From positions 1-5,986 of the forward strand of contig CAIUYS010000474.1 of the NCBI GenBank assembly GCA_903903365.1: DNA of 5,986 nt. The letters are read 5' to 3'. Below are positions 5,041 to 5,986 of this stretch, one piece after another (positions within the stretch are counted from its first letter, which is position 1; each line of letters starts with the position of its first letter). The notes below the pieces were generated by a model that did no database searches, was not told where the DNA came from, and saw only the letters and a list, made by a program, of their open reading frames with translations. Position numbers and translations under genes: made by a program. This stretch comes from an uncultured Methylococcaceae bacterium. GTDB taxonomy: Bacteria; Pseudomonadota; Gammaproteobacteria; Methylococcales; Methylomonadaceae.

Positions 5041-5862
5041 TTAAAAACTTTGTTTTATTGCCCAGGCCACATCTGCCGCTTGCCGGTTTTCTTTGACATC
5101 ATGTACCCGAAATAATTGTACACCTGCCATAACGCCTAAGGCGGTTGTCACTGCGGTTGCGGTAACCAGCTCCGAGGGTTCGGTCACGTTGCAAAGGGCG
5201 CCCATAAAGCGTTTTCGACTGGTACCTAACAGTACCGGAAAGCCTAACTTCACCAGTGTTTCCAGATGCGCCAGCAAATCCAGATTATCCTGTTTACGTT
5301 TACCAAAACCGATGCCGGGATCTATCGCTATGTTTTCTTTTTTAATGCCTGCTTTTAAAGCGGCATTGATTCTGTCTTGTAAGTCTTTAATAACGTCCTG
5401 AACCACATCATCATAATAAGGATTATCCTGCATGGTTTTGGGTGTGCCTTGGCTATGCATTAAAATAATCGGTACATTCATTTGAGCTGCCAACGTGAAT
5501 AAGTCTGGATCTCCTTGCCCGGCAGAAACATCGTTGATAATAGTGGCCCCGGCATCCAGCGCCGCTTTGGCCACTCTACTGGAGGTAGTGTCAATACTGA
5601 TTAAAACAGGACTTTTTAACTGTTGCCTGATAGCCGTGATGACGGGAACAACCCGCTGTATTTGCTCTTGAGGTGTTACTGAATCTGATCCGGGGCGCGT
5701 TGATTCACCGCCTATATCGATAATATCGACGCCTTCGGCCAGCATACGCTCAACCTGCATTAGGGCATCATCTAACCCCGAGTATTTGCCGCCATCTGAA
5801 AAGCTATCCGGCGTAACATTTAAAATACCCATAATTAGCGGTTTATTGAGTTGACTGAACAT
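5041..5862 (-). CDS. folP: Dihydropteroate synthase
   Basis: FolP condenses 7,8-dihydropterin pyrophosphate with p-aminobenzoate to give dihydropteroate in cytoplasmic folate synthesis; it is the sulfonamide target. Starting at 5862 it has 273 residues, close to E. coli FolP (282). Family motifs are complete: MGILNVTPDSFSDGG (11-25, Asn15), GGESTRPG (51-58), Asp91 in ISIDT, IINDVSAG (108-115, Asn110), LMHSQGTPKTMQ (134-145), DPGIGFGK (181-188), TSRKR (214-218, Lys217) and FRVHDV (251-256, Arg252 and His254). The frame is open to 5964, but ATG 5862 is preferred: AGGAA lies 7 bases upstream, the protein then begins just before the first beta strand, and the longer form would overlap the divergent gene. 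It is not next to ftsH or glmM as in E. coli but faces a flavoprotein gene. Confidence 0.95.
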   Translation of the reverse strand: MFSQLNKPLIMGILNVTPDSFSDGGKYSGLDDALMQVERMLAEGVDIIDIGGESTRPGSDSVTPQEQIQRVVPVITAIRQQLKSPVLISIDTTSSRVAKAALDAGATIINDVSAGQGDPDLFTLAAQMNVPIILMHSQGTPKTMQDNPYYDDVVQDVIKDLQDRINAALKAGIKKENIAIDPGIGFGKRKQDNLDLLAHLETLVKLGFPVLLGTSRKRFMGALCNVTEPSELVTATAVTTALGVMAGVQLFRVHDVKENRQAADVAWAIKQSF

Positions 5863-5899
5863 GTCGGGGTTCCTGTAAGAAGTGAAGTGTAGAATCGGG

Positions 5900-5905
5900 T
5901 ATAAT
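5900..5905 (+). promoter_or_regulatory. TATAAT -10 box in the folP/flavoprotein divergent region
   Basis: A perfect -10 hexamer in the context GGGTATAATGCC lies 30 bases before the plus-strand ATG at 5936, giving a predicted start near 5912 and a short leader. No convincing TTGACA match is found 16-18 bp upstream, so an activator or a weak -35 is implied. The hexamer is almost symmetrical (ATTATA on the other strand) and may also serve folP, but that is weaker. Confidence 0.45.
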
Positions 5906-5935
5906 GCCCCAAACCTTTTGATTTTGAATAGTGTC

Positions 5936-5986
5936 ATGAATAAACCACGACTGGCTTGGGCCATTACCGGCTCCGGTCATTATATA
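5936..5986 (+). CDS. Flavoprotein, 5' end only (AfpA/DmrB-like)
   Basis: The first 17 codons of a gene that runs off the window edge read MNKPRLAWAITGSGHYI. The LAWAITGSGH segment matches the FMN-binding N-terminal strand and loop of the flavoprotein/decarboxylase family, and most closely, from memory, the archaeoflavoprotein AfpA and dihydromethanopterin reductase DmrB type (LAWGITGAGH). In methylotrophs such proteins accompany tetrahydromethanopterin synthesis genes. That function is inferred from 17 residues plus the neighbouring folP, so only membership of a flavoprotein-like family should be relied on. Other possibilities are a Dfp/UbiX-like or dipicolinate synthase B-like flavoprotein. 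A TATAAT box lies 30 bases upstream; the Shine-Dalgarno sequence is weak. Confidence 0.5.
   Translation, partial: MNKPRLAWAITGSGHYI

Noticed and set aside
5863..5964. N-terminal extension of FolP by 34 residues
   Set aside because: The extension overlaps the divergent flavoprotein start, has no similarity to FolP, and the internal ATG at 5862 has a proper AGGAA box.

Overview
The window looks like chromosomal DNA from a gammaproteobacterium, at moderate, AT-leaning base composition. The best guess is a methanotroph of the Methylococcales type. This is inferred from the style of the proteins and from a folP gene facing a flavoprotein whose first 17 residues resemble the AfpA/DmrB-type flavoproteins associated with methanopterin cofactors. 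No taxonomic marker such as rRNA is present.

Layout. Positions 1-442 hold no gene but are dense in inverted repeats: a nested hairpin, a palindrome inside a possible three-way junction, a run of ten G, a REP-like palindrome, and a 12-bp inverted repeat whose arms are about 230 bp apart. Next is a small minus-strand ASCH-domain gene (443-778). Positions 883-4259 form one tightly overlapping minus-strand operon, read from right to left: an MlaE-type permease with an N-terminal STAS-like domain, an MlaF-type ATPase, an MlaD-type MCE protein with a long helical tail, and a PqiC-like lipoprotein. A small cupin gene (4354-4629, minus) lies upstream of the operon. Positions 4630-5040 are a 411-bp gap containing an inverted pair of perfect DnaA boxes, an IHF consensus match, a plausible plus-strand promoter and a 14-codon ORF with a strong ribosome binding site. 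folP (5041-5862, minus) and the start of the flavoprotein gene (5936 onward, plus, cut by the window edge) share a 73-bp divergent intergenic region.

How the genes work together. The four-gene operon encodes an envelope lipid transporter. MlaE and MlaF form the inner-membrane ABC core. MlaD is anchored in the inner membrane and projects a hexameric MCE ring and a helical extension into the periplasm. The lipoprotein probably supplies an outer-membrane docking point. There is no separate mlaB, because STAS is fused to the permease. There is no mlaC, which with the long MlaD tail and PqiC-like partner suggests a bridging (PqiB-like or Mce1-like) rather than shuttle mechanism. FolP makes dihydropteroate for folate; its flavoprotein neighbour hints at a link to pterin-type C1 carriers.

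The least expected signals are noncoding: the DnaA-box/IHF locus at 4775-4911, a perfect 10-bp stem at the predicted 5' end of the Mla operon mRNA, and the structured repeats at 37-142.
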